This document shows, in pieces, positions 1 to 6,245 of a stretch of DNA of 6,923 bases (position 1 is its first letter; each line of letters begins with the position of its first letter). The DNA is from Candidatus Cloacimonadota bacterium (GTDB lineage Bacteria; Cloacimonadota; Cloacimonadia; Cloacimonadales; Cloacimonadaceae), in NCBI GenBank assembly GCA_012519465.1, contig JAAYQD010000164.1:1-6923 (forward strand), in the 5' to 3' direction. The translations under genes and the position numbers were made by a program. The notes under the pieces were generated by a model. That model worked only from the letters and a program-made list of their open reading frames with translations. It was not told the DNA's origin and ran no database searches.

Positions 1-2
1 TC

Positions 3-125
3 TACCTGGAAGATGATGATCTATGGACGGTTACAGTGTTGCACTATGACCCCGTGAAAGGATGGTCTTACAAACCTCAAGATAAGATTGCCAAGGCAGA
101 TCGTAGCACATTACCAACCAAATAA
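3..125 (+). CDS. C-terminal end of an unidentified protein (partial, 5' end outside window)
   Basis: Only the last 40 codons are in the window, read in the frame that begins at base 3 and ends at the TAA at 123-125; the other two plus frames are closed by stops within the first 60 bases. The residues are a mix of acidic, aromatic and basic types (start YLEDDDLWTV, end ADRSTLPTK) with no membrane segment or motif I recognise. Support for a real gene comes from the open frame reaching the window edge and from the strong hairpin terminator that begins 17 bases after the stop. I cannot assign a function. Confidence 0.6.
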   Translation, partial: YLEDDDLWTVTVLHYDPVKGWSYKPQDKIAKADRSTLPTK

Positions 126-142
126 ACCTAAACTAAAATAAT

Positions 143-180
143 AATAGCCCGCTTTGCCTGATGATGCGAAGCGGGCTATT
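143..180. terminator. Bidirectional intrinsic terminator between the left-edge gene and gltX
   Basis: Arms 143-154 (AATAGCCCGCTT) and 169-180 (AAGCGGGCTATT) are perfect 12-bp complements. The stem can extend inward by a T-G wobble, G-C and C-G (155-157 with 166-168), leaving an 8-base loop. Plus-strand transcripts then run into TATATGTTTATATTTTC. Minus-strand transcripts leaving gltX, whose stop is 17 bases from the hairpin, run into ATTATTTTAGTTTAGG. The position between two convergent genes and T-rich sequence on both sides fit one hairpin ending transcription from both directions. Confidence 0.85.
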
Positions 181-197
181 TATATGTTTATATTTTC

Positions 198-1628
198 TTA
201 GATTATATGGCTTTGGATACGCCCCAAGGCATTGTCATCACCCAAGATGGCGAAGGTGGTGGGCATATCCGGTCCATGGGGCTGGCCTATCAAAGCCAGG
301 CGCAGAGGAGTGTAGTATGCCTTGCCTTTCAAGCCGGTTGCTGCGATGCCTTCTTTGACCAGGGTATCCACCTTTTCAGCATTCAGGGGGAATTGTGGGG
401 GCAATTGCTCTGCCCACCACTGCAGCACCTTTTGCGAGCTTTCGGATTGGATTACTTCTGTATCTGCCTCGCTGAGGGGAGCGGGGGAGATGAAGATGCG
501 TGCGTATTCGGCAATCTGGGGCAATAGCTGGGAGCGTTCGCGGGCGGCTTCCACCATCAGCTTCAGTACTTCCAGCTGGGGCAGGGGCAGGTTTTGCTCC
601 TCAAAATAGGGTTTGCTGCGCTCTATCACGGTATCCAGAGGCAGGCTGCGCAGGTAGTGACCATTCATCCAATCCAGCTTGGTGAGGTCGAATACGGCTC
701 CGGCTTTGCTCACCCTTTCCAGGCTGAAGATCTGACACAGTTCCTCCAAGCTATACAGCTCCCTGTCGTCTGCCGGATGCCAGCCCAGGAGGGCGATAAA
801 ATTGAGGAGGGCTTCGGGGAGGTAGCCCTTTTGTAGATAACTTTCCACAGAGACGTCGTTCATGCGCTTGCTAAGCTTGGAGCGGTCTGGATTGAGGATG
901 AGGGGCAGGTGTACCCACTCCGGCGGCTGCCAGCCCAGGCATTCATAGAGCCATATATGTTTGGGGGTGCTGGAGAGCCATTCCTCGCCTCTAATTACGT
1001 GGGAAATCTGCATATAATGGTCATCCACCACGGCGGCGAGGTGATAGGTGGGGAATCCGTCGGATTTGAGCAGCACCTGGTCGTCTGATTGATTGGCGTC
1101 CATCTCCACTCTGCCGCGGATGTGGTCGTCAAAGGCAAAGATGCGCTCATCGGGCATTTTGAGGCGCAGGACGTGCTTTTCGCCAGCTTCGATTCTGGCG
1201 GCAACCTCGTCTTTATTCAGATGCAGACAGCGGCGGTCATACTTTACAAATTCCTTTCTCTCCTGCTGTTGGGTGCGCATTTCGGAGAGGGTTTCTGCCG
1301 TGCAAAAGCAGTGATAGGCATCTCCGCTTTCCACCAGCCTTGCCGCTTCCTTGTGATAGAGCTGGAGGCGTTGGGATTGAACGTAGGGGCCAAAGTCCCC
1401 GCCGATGCCGGGACCTTCATCATAATCCAAGCCCAGGCTATGGAGGGAGGAGATGAGGTTTTCGGTGGCGCCGGGTACCAGACGGGATTGATCTGTATCC
1501 TCAATCCTGAGGATGCAGGCTCCACCTTGCGCTTTGGCAAAGAGGTAGTCGTAGAGGGCGGTTCTGAGTCCGCCGATATGCAGGAAACCCGTGGGAGAGG
1601 GGGCAAAGCGAACGCGTGTCTGCTTCAT
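198..1628 (-). CDS. gltX: Glutamyl-tRNA synthetase (GluRS)
   Basis: This class I aminoacyl-tRNA synthetase charges tRNA with glutamate in the cytoplasm using ATP. At 476 residues it has the usual bacterial length. The N-terminus carries FAPSPTGFLHIGG, with the HIGH-type ATP motif HIGG at 17-20, in a Rossmann fold. The zinc-binding Cys/His set is intact (C107, C109, C134, H136). The second signature KLSKR is at 251-255, and the C-terminal anticodon-binding half ends with the typical segment GLKGKAYYTPLRLALIG (432-448). The residues after KLSKR are MND where many bacterial enzymes have HG, a small deviation. Start: ATG with AAGGAA six bases upstream. It is the last gene of the minus-strand operon, 14 bases after the uncharacterised gene, and is followed by a hairpin terminator. 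Whether it also charges tRNA-Gln (non-discriminating type) cannot be told from the window. Confidence 0.97.
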   Translation of the reverse strand: MKQTRVRFAPSPTGFLHIGGLRTALYDYLFAKAQGGACILRIEDTDQSRLVPGATENLISSLHSLGLDYDEGPGIGGDFGPYVQSQRLQLYHKEAARLVESGDAYHCFCTAETLSEMRTQQQERKEFVKYDRRCLHLNKDEVAARIEAGEKHVLRLKMPDERIFAFDDHIRGRVEMDANQSDDQVLLKSDGFPTYHLAAVVDDHYMQISHVIRGEEWLSSTPKHIWLYECLGWQPPEWVHLPLILNPDRSKLSKRMNDVSVESYLQKGYLPEALLNFIALLGWHPADDRELYSLEELCQIFSLERVSKAGAVFDLTKLDWMNGHYLRSLPLDTVIERSKPYFEEQNLPLPQLEVLKLMVEAARERSQLLPQIAEYARIFISPAPLSEADTEVIQSESSQKVLQWWAEQLPPQFPLNAEKVDTLVKEGIAATGLKGKAYYTPLRLALIGQPHGPDMPTTFAILGDDNALGRIQSHII

Positions 1629-1634
1629 TGGCTA

Positions 1635-1640
1635 TTCCTT
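1635..1640 (-). promoter_or_regulatory. Ribosome binding site of gltX
   Basis: Read on the minus strand the site is AAGGAA, six bases before the ATG at 1628-1626. It lies in the 14-base gap after the stop of the preceding gene, so gltX has its own initiation signal within the operon and its start is well supported. Confidence 0.7.
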
Positions 1641-1642
1641 AT

Positions 1643-2260
1643 TTAGGCATCTATGTCAAAAGAGCGTTTGAGCACCTTGTGGTGCAAAATCCGGTAGTGG
1701 GGCTGGTAGCTATCTTTAAAACGCTTGGAATGGTGGGTGATGGCGGCTTCCGCCACATGCTGTTGCACTATCTTCACCACACTTTCGGCGGGTTTGTAGC
1801 GCGCTTCGATGCGGGACCAGAGACGGCGCCAGGTGGATTTCCAAGACCTCAGATCCACGTCCATTTCCAAGCAGGAATCCAGTATCATCTGCGATACAAG
1901 CTCTATCTGCCATGGTTCGGTCTTCTTTTTGACTAACTTTTTGGGCAAAGAAGACAGGGGGATGGGCTCGGAATCCGGCTTTGGAAAGTATGGGATGAGA
2001 TCCAGCGAGATTCTGTAAAAGCCCTTCCTATTGCCAATATCCTGTATAACAGGCATGTATATTTTGCGTTTTTTGCCCAGTTCCTTTTCCAGACTGGATT
2101 GAATAAGCGTCAGTTCCTTGCCCATATGGCTGGGACCATAATATGCTTGACAGAGGAGCTTGTAAACATCTGTCAGATCGCCCTGGGGATGCAGTTTGGT
2201 CTCAAGATCCATGATGGCGTTGAGATCTCCAGCGTTAAGAGCTATGCGACGTGTTAACAT
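1643..2260 (-). CDS. Uncharacterised 205-residue protein in the gltX operon
   Basis: I do not recognise a named domain. The protein is soluble-looking, with no signal peptide or membrane segment, and rich in Lys, Leu and Ser. Visible landmarks are an N-terminal stretch with LYP-like spacing (LHPQGDLTDVYKLLCQAYYG, 23-42) running into GPSHMGKEL (42-50), a middle segment FYRISLDLIPYF (81-92), Trp-rich helices (W118, W140, W144, W148) and a C-terminal HHSKRFKDSYQPHYRIL (176-192). The GPSH and HHS...Y.PHYR elements resemble, from memory, conserved hypothetical proteins of other bacteria; this is unverified. Start: ATG at 2260 has AAGGAAAG seven bases upstream, although this makes a 26-bp overlap with the amidohydrolase gene. 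A longer frame back to 2458 lies wholly within that gene and is unlikely. A later ATG (codon 17) would remove the overlap but lacks a good ribosome site. Function is unknown. Confidence 0.82.
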   Translation of the reverse strand: MLTRRIALNAGDLNAIMDLETKLHPQGDLTDVYKLLCQAYYGPSHMGKELTLIQSSLEKELGKKRKIYMPVIQDIGNRKGFYRISLDLIPYFPKPDSEPIPLSSLPKKLVKKKTEPWQIELVSQMILDSCLEMDVDLRSWKSTWRRLWSRIEARYKPAESVVKIVQQHVAEAAITHHSKRFKDSYQPHYRILHHKVLKRSFDIDA

Positions 2261-3719
2261 TGACTTGCTTTCCTTTTTTGATGATGTATTTAACCTGTAC
2301 CTTGCCATGCTCGAAAGGGGCTGTGAGATCGGTATCAAGCACGCTAAAATCGGCTTGCAAACCTGTCTCAATCTTGCCCAGGCGAGCTTCGTCGTGGCTA
2401 AGCCAGGCGGCGTTTTGGGTGTAAATCCTGATGGCATCCTGGGGGCTGAGGCGTTCATCAGGGTTGTGATGATTGATGAGGGCGTGGATGGACATGGCGA
2501 TATTCATTGGCGTGATATACCAATCGGAGGAGCCCGTTACGCACACTCCGGCTTTCATGAGGCTGGCAAAGCGGTTCATGATGCGGGTGCGGGAGGCTCC
2601 CAGACGCTGGGAATAAAAGCCTGTCTCTCCTCCCCAATAGAGGTCAAAAGCGGGTTGCATCACCGCTGCTGCTCCGGAGGCATGAATCTCTTGCACGAGG
2701 TCATCGGGAGTGAGTTCACAGTGGATAAGCTGGTGGCGGAGGTCTGCAGGTGCGCTCTGGTTGAGCTGCAGGTAGATGTCATTTATCTGGCGGATGGCAT
2801 CGTCTCCAATGCAGTGGACAGCCACCTGCATGCCATGCCTGTGGGCAGTGCTGATGAAGTGGCTCCAAAACTCATTCGAGCGATAGAGCTTGCCCCGTGT
2901 GGGTGCATCGGCATAGTTTGCGCTCAAAGCAGCACTGTGGCTGCCGATGGAGCCATCAGCCAGGATGCAGCCGCCTATGCGCGTGGCACCTGCTTCCAAT
3001 GCGGCTTTGATGCTAAAACTCTGGGGATAGGGGATGTATTCTATGGGCAGGGAGTGTTTATTCTGACAGAAAAAGCGGTAATGGTCTATACTCTCCTCGG
3101 CATCACCAATCATCGTGTGAACAGTGCAGAATCCGCCTTCCATCGCCGTCTGGGCTGCATTGTGATAGGCATGCATGATGGCGGCTTCATCCAGGCTATT
3201 GTGAAACCAATTGGCAACGAGGTCGTTATCTGCGCCCTTCAGCACTTCCTCAGGGGATTGGATGCCGGGTATTAGCTTGCGGGCATTGGTGGATGCCATG
3301 CAGCTGTGGCCATCTATTCTTCTTAGTAATAAGAGGTGATCAGGCGCCAGGCTATCCAGCAGCTGCTGGCTGGGGAAGGTGCCTTCTTTCAAGTAGGTTT
3401 CATCAAGGTTCCAAGCAAATAGCAGGGAGCCTTTCTCCTGGCGCACTGCCGCATCCCTGATCATATCAGCCAGGGTGGCCAGATCGGGGCAGTTTTGCAG
3501 GTCTATCCCACCTCGGTAGATGCCTCCTGAAATGCTGTGGGTATGTGTGTCTATAAAGCCCGGATAGGCGTAGTGGCCGCCCAGATCGATGCTTCCTGGT
3601 GGCAACACCTCAGGGGTGCTGTCCAAAAGGCGGGTGATCCTGCCGGAAGCAACCTCAATGGCTTTGATATCACTCAAAAAGCTATCATTGATATAGAAGC
3701 GGGCATTGTGGATGATCAT
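2235..3719 (-). CDS. Amidohydrolase family protein (YtcJ/Amidohydro_3 type)
   Basis: A 494-residue metal-dependent hydrolase, probably cytoplasmic: no signal peptide is seen. The N-terminal beta-rich part (about 1-50) leads into the TIM barrel with the metal motif FIDTHTHS (H59, H61). Further barrel landmarks follow in the family order: LADGSIGSHSAAL (253-265), VAVHCIGDDAI (299-309, H302), LIHCELTPDDL (331-341, H333) and TGSSDW (395-400, D399). The C-terminal stretch about 445-482 (LGKIETGLQADFSVLD and after) returns to the beta domain. Homologues act on C-N bonds, for example N-substituted formamide deformylase; the substrate here cannot be told. The beta-4 position usually held by Lys in V-K-x-x-x-D-G appears to be C251. 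The ATG overlaps the maf stop (ATGA) and has no Shine-Dalgarno sequence, so translation is probably coupled to maf. Confidence 0.93.
   Translation of the reverse strand: MIIHNARFYINDSFLSDIKAIEVASGRITRLLDSTPEVLPPGSIDLGGHYAYPGFIDTHTHSISGGIYRGGIDLQNCPDLATLADMIRDAAVRQEKGSLLFAWNLDETYLKEGTFPSQQLLDSLAPDHLLLLRRIDGHSCMASTNARKLIPGIQSPEEVLKGADNDLVANWFHNSLDEAAIMHAYHNAAQTAMEGGFCTVHTMIGDAEESIDHYRFFCQNKHSLPIEYIPYPQSFSIKAALEAGATRIGGCILADGSIGSHSAALSANYADAPTRGKLYRSNEFWSHFISTAHRHGMQVAVHCIGDDAIRQINDIYLQLNQSAPADLRHQLIHCELTPDDLVQEIHASGAAAVMQPAFDLYWGGETGFYSQRLGASRTRIMNRFASLMKAGVCVTGSSDWYITPMNIAMSIHALINHHNPDERLSPQDAIRIYTQNAAWLSHDEARLGKIETGLQADFSVLDTDLTAPFEHGKVQVKYIIKKGKQVNVNTSHSS
2268..2275 (-). promoter_or_regulatory. 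Ribosome binding site that decides the start of the uncharacterised gene
   Basis: On the minus strand this reads AAGGAAAG, seven bases before the ATG at 2260-2258. It lies inside the end of the amidohydrolase reading frame and supports the start that overlaps that gene by 26 bp, over both the longer frame from 2458 and the later in-frame ATG. Confidence 0.6.
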
Positions 3720-4297
3720 GCCAATATCTGGAGGCAGAGCCTGTAAAACTTGTGGATGGGGAAGCCCATTACGTTAAAGTAACAGCCCCTGATATTGCTG
3801 ATAAACTGGGCACCATAGCCCTGAATGCCATAGGCACCCGCTTTGTCTATATGTTCGTTGGTTAGCAGGTAGCTTTGGATTTCGTCATCGCTCAGCGGGG
3901 CAAAGCGCACGCTGCTCTTTTCCCATGTCTTGTAAATGCGCTGATGATGGATGGCACACAGGCCAGTGTATACAAGGTGGTCTTTGCCGGAAAGCATCCT
4001 GAGATACTCGGCTGCTTGCTGATTGTCTTTGGGCTTGCCCAATATCATGTTATCCAACACCACCAAGGTATCAGCTCCCACCACGAGGCAGTCTTCATCC
4101 ATGTTTTGGGCAACGGAGGTGGCTTTGCTCTGTGCATTTTGCAGAGCTTTGAGGCGCGGCGTCTTTCCATTATCCTGTTCTGGGGCTAAAGAGGGGACCA
4201 CCAAAGGGGTTACTCCCATCATTTTGATTAGTTCCAGACGACGGGGGGAGGCAGAGGCCAGCACGACTTTGATATTCTCTAATAAATTGTGTAGCAT
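3716..4297 (-). CDS. maf: Maf family nucleoside triphosphate pyrophosphatase
   Basis: Maf proteins hydrolyse dTTP, UTP or modified nucleotides to the monophosphate and pyrophosphate, a house-cleaning role. With the start at 4297 the protein has 193 residues, the usual length. It shows the N-terminal phosphate-binding motif SASPRR (15-20), the catalytic-acid region VGADTLVV (73-80, D76), GKPKD (87-91, K88), and the C-terminal DKAGAYGIQGYGAQFI (151-166) followed by G171 and NVMGFP (175-180). The DKAGAYGIQG form resembles the dTTP/UTP-cleaving YhdE subgroup; this is an inference. The frame is open back to 4453 (GTG), but that would run into serC; an ATG at 4318 is possible but falls within a candidate -10 element. 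No start has a good Shine-Dalgarno sequence. It is the first gene of the minus-strand operon and its TGA overlaps the next ATG. Confidence 0.94.
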   Translation of the reverse strand: MLHNLLENIKVVLASASPRRLELIKMMGVTPLVVPSLAPEQDNGKTPRLKALQNAQSKATSVAQNMDEDCLVVGADTLVVLDNMILGKPKDNQQAAEYLRMLSGKDHLVYTGLCAIHHQRIYKTWEKSSVRFAPLSDDEIQSYLLTNEHIDKAGAYGIQGYGAQFISNIRGCYFNVMGFPIHKFYRLCLQILA

Positions 4298-4315
4298 ATA
4301 TATAACCGTTAAACA

Positions 4316-4344
4316 CATAAATCCATAGGGGCGTTTTACGTCAA
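4316..4344 (-). promoter_or_regulatory. Candidate promoter of the maf-amidohydrolase-gltX operon
   Basis: On the minus strand a TTGACG (-35-like, 4344-4339) is followed after 17 bases by TTTATG (-10-like, 4321-4316). The -35 is good but the -10 matches the sigma-70 consensus at only three of six positions. If real, transcription would start near 4309 and leave a short leader before the ATG at 4297, excluding the ATG at 4318. Consensus for this organism is unknown. Confidence 0.3.
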
Positions 4345-4427
4345 CATATTTTTTAAAAACCAAAAAAACACTTGCCTTAAAACAAGCCCTTTGAAAACCT
4401 TGTCCCAAAGCACAAAAATAACTATCC

Positions 4428-4433
4428 AGGAGG
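4428..4433 (+). promoter_or_regulatory. Strong Shine-Dalgarno sequence of serC
   Basis: AGGAGG, a full match to the anti-Shine-Dalgarno core, stands five bases before the ATG at 4439. It fixes the serC start there rather than at the in-frame TTG at 4391, and is the strongest ribosome site in the window. Confidence 0.85.
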
Positions 4434-4438
4434 ATACA

Positions 4439-5524
4439 ATGGAACGTGTACACAACTTCAACGCCGGCCCGGCTGTCTTGCCGGAAGAGGTAATGCGTGA
4501 AGCCCAGGCAGATTTCTTTAGCTACAAAGGAATGGGCCTGTCAGTGATGGAAATGAGCCATCGCAGCAAGGAATATCAAGCTATCATCGATGAGACATAC
4601 GCTGCTGTAAAGCGCATCTATGGTCTGGGAGATGATTATGAGGTGCTCTTTTTGCAAGGTGGCGCCAGCATGCAGTTTCTGATGGTGCCGATGAACTTTG
4701 CCTTTGAAGGTAAAGAAGTGAATATCATCCACACTGGCGTATGGTCAAAGAAAGCCATCGACGAGATGAAAAAATTAGGCAAACCCTACCACGTGGCAGC
4801 CAGCAGTGAAGATCGCAAATTCAGCTATATTCCCAAAGGATTCGAGCTGTCAGACAACCCCAGCTACCTGCATATCACCACCAACAACACCATTTATGGT
4901 ACAGAGTGGAAGACCGATCCAGACGTGCCTGCAGGCATCCCCTTGATCGCTGATATGTCTTCAAACTTTATGAGCAAACCCATCGATGCCAAGAGATATT
5001 CTCTCATCTATGCCGGTGCCCAGAAAAACGTAGGTCCCTCCGGCACAGCAGTGGTCATCATCAAGAAAGACCTCTTGGAACAAGCCATCCCCGGTTTGCC
5101 CTCCATGCTGGATTATCAGCTGATGGCAAAGAACGGCTCCATGTACAACACCCCTGCCACCTTCACCATCTATATGATTGGATTGGTGCTGAAATGGGTG
5201 GAAAACTTTGGCGGTCTGGAGAAAGTGGATCAAAACAACATCGCCAAAGCCAAGTATATCTACGACGCAATTGATTCCTCCGGTGGCTATTACAGAGGCA
5301 CCGTGGATGCTGAAGACCGCTCTTTGATGAATATCACCTTCCGCCTTCCCTCCGAAGAGCTGGAAGCCAAATTCATCGCCGAAGCAGCCAGCAACGGCAT
5401 GATCGGCCTGAAGGGACACCGCAGCGTGGGCGGATGCCGCGCCAGCACATATAACTCCCTGCCTCTGCCCGCAGCTCACGCTTTGGGCGAATTCATGCGC
5501 AATTTCCAACAGCAGAACGGATAA
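4439..5524 (+). CDS. serC: Phosphoserine aminotransferase
   Basis: This PLP enzyme converts 3-phosphohydroxypyruvate and glutamate to O-phosphoserine and 2-oxoglutarate, the second step of serine synthesis, and in some bacteria also serves pyridoxal phosphate synthesis. At 361 residues it has the standard length. It begins with the family signature NFNAGPAVLP (6-15), followed by MEMSHRS (37-43, H41-R42) and FLQGGASMQF (71-80). W102, D172 in ADMSS and K196 in YAGAQKNVGPSG mark the cofactor site, K196 being the Schiff-base lysine. NTPATF (237-242) and the C-terminal GHRSVGGCRAS (326-336, with R334) complete the substrate pocket. The start is set by AGGAGG five bases upstream. It stands alone on its transcript: the divergent maf operon lies to the left and a hairpin follows 30 bases after its stop. 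No serA or serB is in view. Confidence 0.97.
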   Translation: MERVHNFNAGPAVLPEEVMREAQADFFSYKGMGLSVMEMSHRSKEYQAIIDETYAAVKRIYGLGDDYEVLFLQGGASMQFLMVPMNFAFEGKEVNIIHTGVWSKKAIDEMKKLGKPYHVAASSEDRKFSYIPKGFELSDNPSYLHITTNNTIYGTEWKTDPDVPAGIPLIADMSSNFMSKPIDAKRYSLIYAGAQKNVGPSGTAVVIIKKDLLEQAIPGLPSMLDYQLMAKNGSMYNTPATFTIYMIGLVLKWVENFGGLEKVDQNNIAKAKYIYDAIDSSGGYYRGTVDAEDRSLMNITFRLPSEELEAKFIAEAASNGMIGLKGHRSVGGCRASTYNSLPLPAAHALGEFMRNFQQQNG

Positions 5525-5554
5525 CACCAGTTAATCCTGAATTATAACATCACT

Positions 5555-5583
5555 GGCGGGCGGAAGCCTGATTTCTGCCCGCC
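5555..5583 (+). terminator. Intrinsic terminator after serC
   Basis: GGCGGGCGGAAG (5555-5566) pairs with TTTCTGCCCGCC (5572-5583) as a 12-bp stem with two G-T wobbles and a 5-base loop (CCTGA). It is followed by TTTCATCATTT, a short and interrupted T tract, so some read-through into the next operon is possible. It begins 30 bases after the serC stop and ends 39 bases before the next start. Confidence 0.75.
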
Positions 5584-5622
5584 TTTCATCATTTACAACA
5601 ATCATAAAATAGGTAACAAACG

Positions 5623-6240
5623 ATGACGGTATTCAATTTATTCCTCAGAGGCGGCATACTGATGTATGTATTGCTGCTGCTTTCCATTGCGGTGATTGCC
5701 ATCGTGATAGACAAATACCGTGCCTTGCGCACAGCCAAAAATGCCAACCTGAAGATCAAGGAATCTCTGCAACAGCAAGACAAGCTGGATAATATACGTG
5801 CCATCCTGCGCGTATATGGCATCAATTCCCCCTTGGGAGCCATGCTAAACAAGCTCTACAACTCTTCCACCGATGATCTGGACTTGATCAAGGAAAGCAT
5901 GGAAGCCTCAGCCAATGGAGAGATCCAGAAGCTGGAGCGAGGCATGGGCTGGCTTTCCACCTTTGCCGCCGTTGCCCCATTGATTGGATTTTTGGGAACC
6001 GTGATAGGCATGGTGAGGGTCTTCATGAATATCCAGGGTCAAAGCCAGAATGGGATCGATATCAACGTGTTGGCAGGAGGCATCTGGGAAGCGCTACTCA
6101 CCACCATCGGTGGCCTGGTGGTGGGCATCATCGCCATCATTTTGTACAACGACATCGTGCAAAACCTGGAAGCATTTGCCAAATCCATGCAGGAAGAGGC
6201 ATTGGAATACCTCATCCGCTATCAGGCAAGCGAAAAGTAA
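5623..6240 (+). CDS. MotA/TolQ/ExbB proton channel family protein
   Basis: Inner-membrane channel subunit that, with ExbD/TolR, uses the proton-motive force to drive TonB or TolA. The 205 residues show the family topology: TM1 about 11-30 (GILMYVLLLLSIAVIAIVID), a cytoplasmic loop of about 80 residues, TM2 about 111-134 with APLIGFLGTVIGM (118-130), and TM3 about 155-176 with GGIWEALLTTIGGLVVGI (152-169). The TM2 Pro and the TM2/TM3 Thr residues, which line the channel in TolQ and ExbB, are present. The ATG has AGGTAA six bases upstream. It heads a three-gene operon with exbD/tolR five bases downstream. No clear promoter is visible between the serC terminator and the start. Ton versus Tol cannot be decided from this protein alone. 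Confidence 0.94.
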   Translation: MTVFNLFLRGGILMYVLLLLSIAVIAIVIDKYRALRTAKNANLKIKESLQQQDKLDNIRAILRVYGINSPLGAMLNKLYNSSTDDLDLIKESMEASANGEIQKLERGMGWLSTFAAVAPLIGFLGTVIGMVRVFMNIQGQSQNGIDINVLAGGIWEALLTTIGGLVVGIIAIILYNDIVQNLEAFAKSMQEEALEYLIRYQASEK

Positions 6241-6245
6241 GCATC

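Larger units (their letters stand above)
4298..4438. other. Divergent intergenic region between maf and serC
   Basis: These 141 bases separate the divergent maf and serC genes and are the only place where both operons can be started. The stretch is AT-rich, notably around 4345-4370 where runs of T and A lie side by side. No convincing sigma-70 promoter is visible for serC: TTGAAA at 4391-4396... region has no good -10 at 16-18 bases. Two short nested inverted repeats lie just before the serC ribosome site (ACAAG 4382-4386 with CTTGT 4399-4403; CTTTG 4389-4393 with CAAAG 4406-4410). Confidence 0.6.

Noticed and set aside
1089..1646. A 185-codon plus-strand frame opposite gltX
   Set aside because: It is antisense to a complete GluRS and its translation shows no family features.
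2261..2458. A 66-codon N-terminal extension of the uncharacterised protein
   Set aside because: The extension lies wholly in the amidohydrolase gene, its composition is shadow-like, and the ATG at 2260 has a good ribosome site.
2196..3275. A 359-codon open frame on the plus strand opposite the amidohydrolase gene
   Set aside because: It lies antisense to a gene with all its family motifs intact, has no recognisable domain or ribosome site, and is explained by codon-position bias of the real gene.
4391..4438. A 16-codon N-terminal extension of SerC from a TTG codon
   Set aside because: The ATG at 4439 has AGGAGG at ideal distance and begins with the normal SerC N-terminus; the extension covers the ribosome site itself.
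4961..5527. A 188-codon minus-strand frame opposite serC
   Set aside because: It is antisense to a complete SerC with all catalytic residues and has no motif of its own.
5605..5610. TAAAAT as a -10 element for the TolQ/ExbB operon
   Set aside because: No -35 stands at a fitting distance, and the transcript would start too close to the AGGTAA ribosome site.
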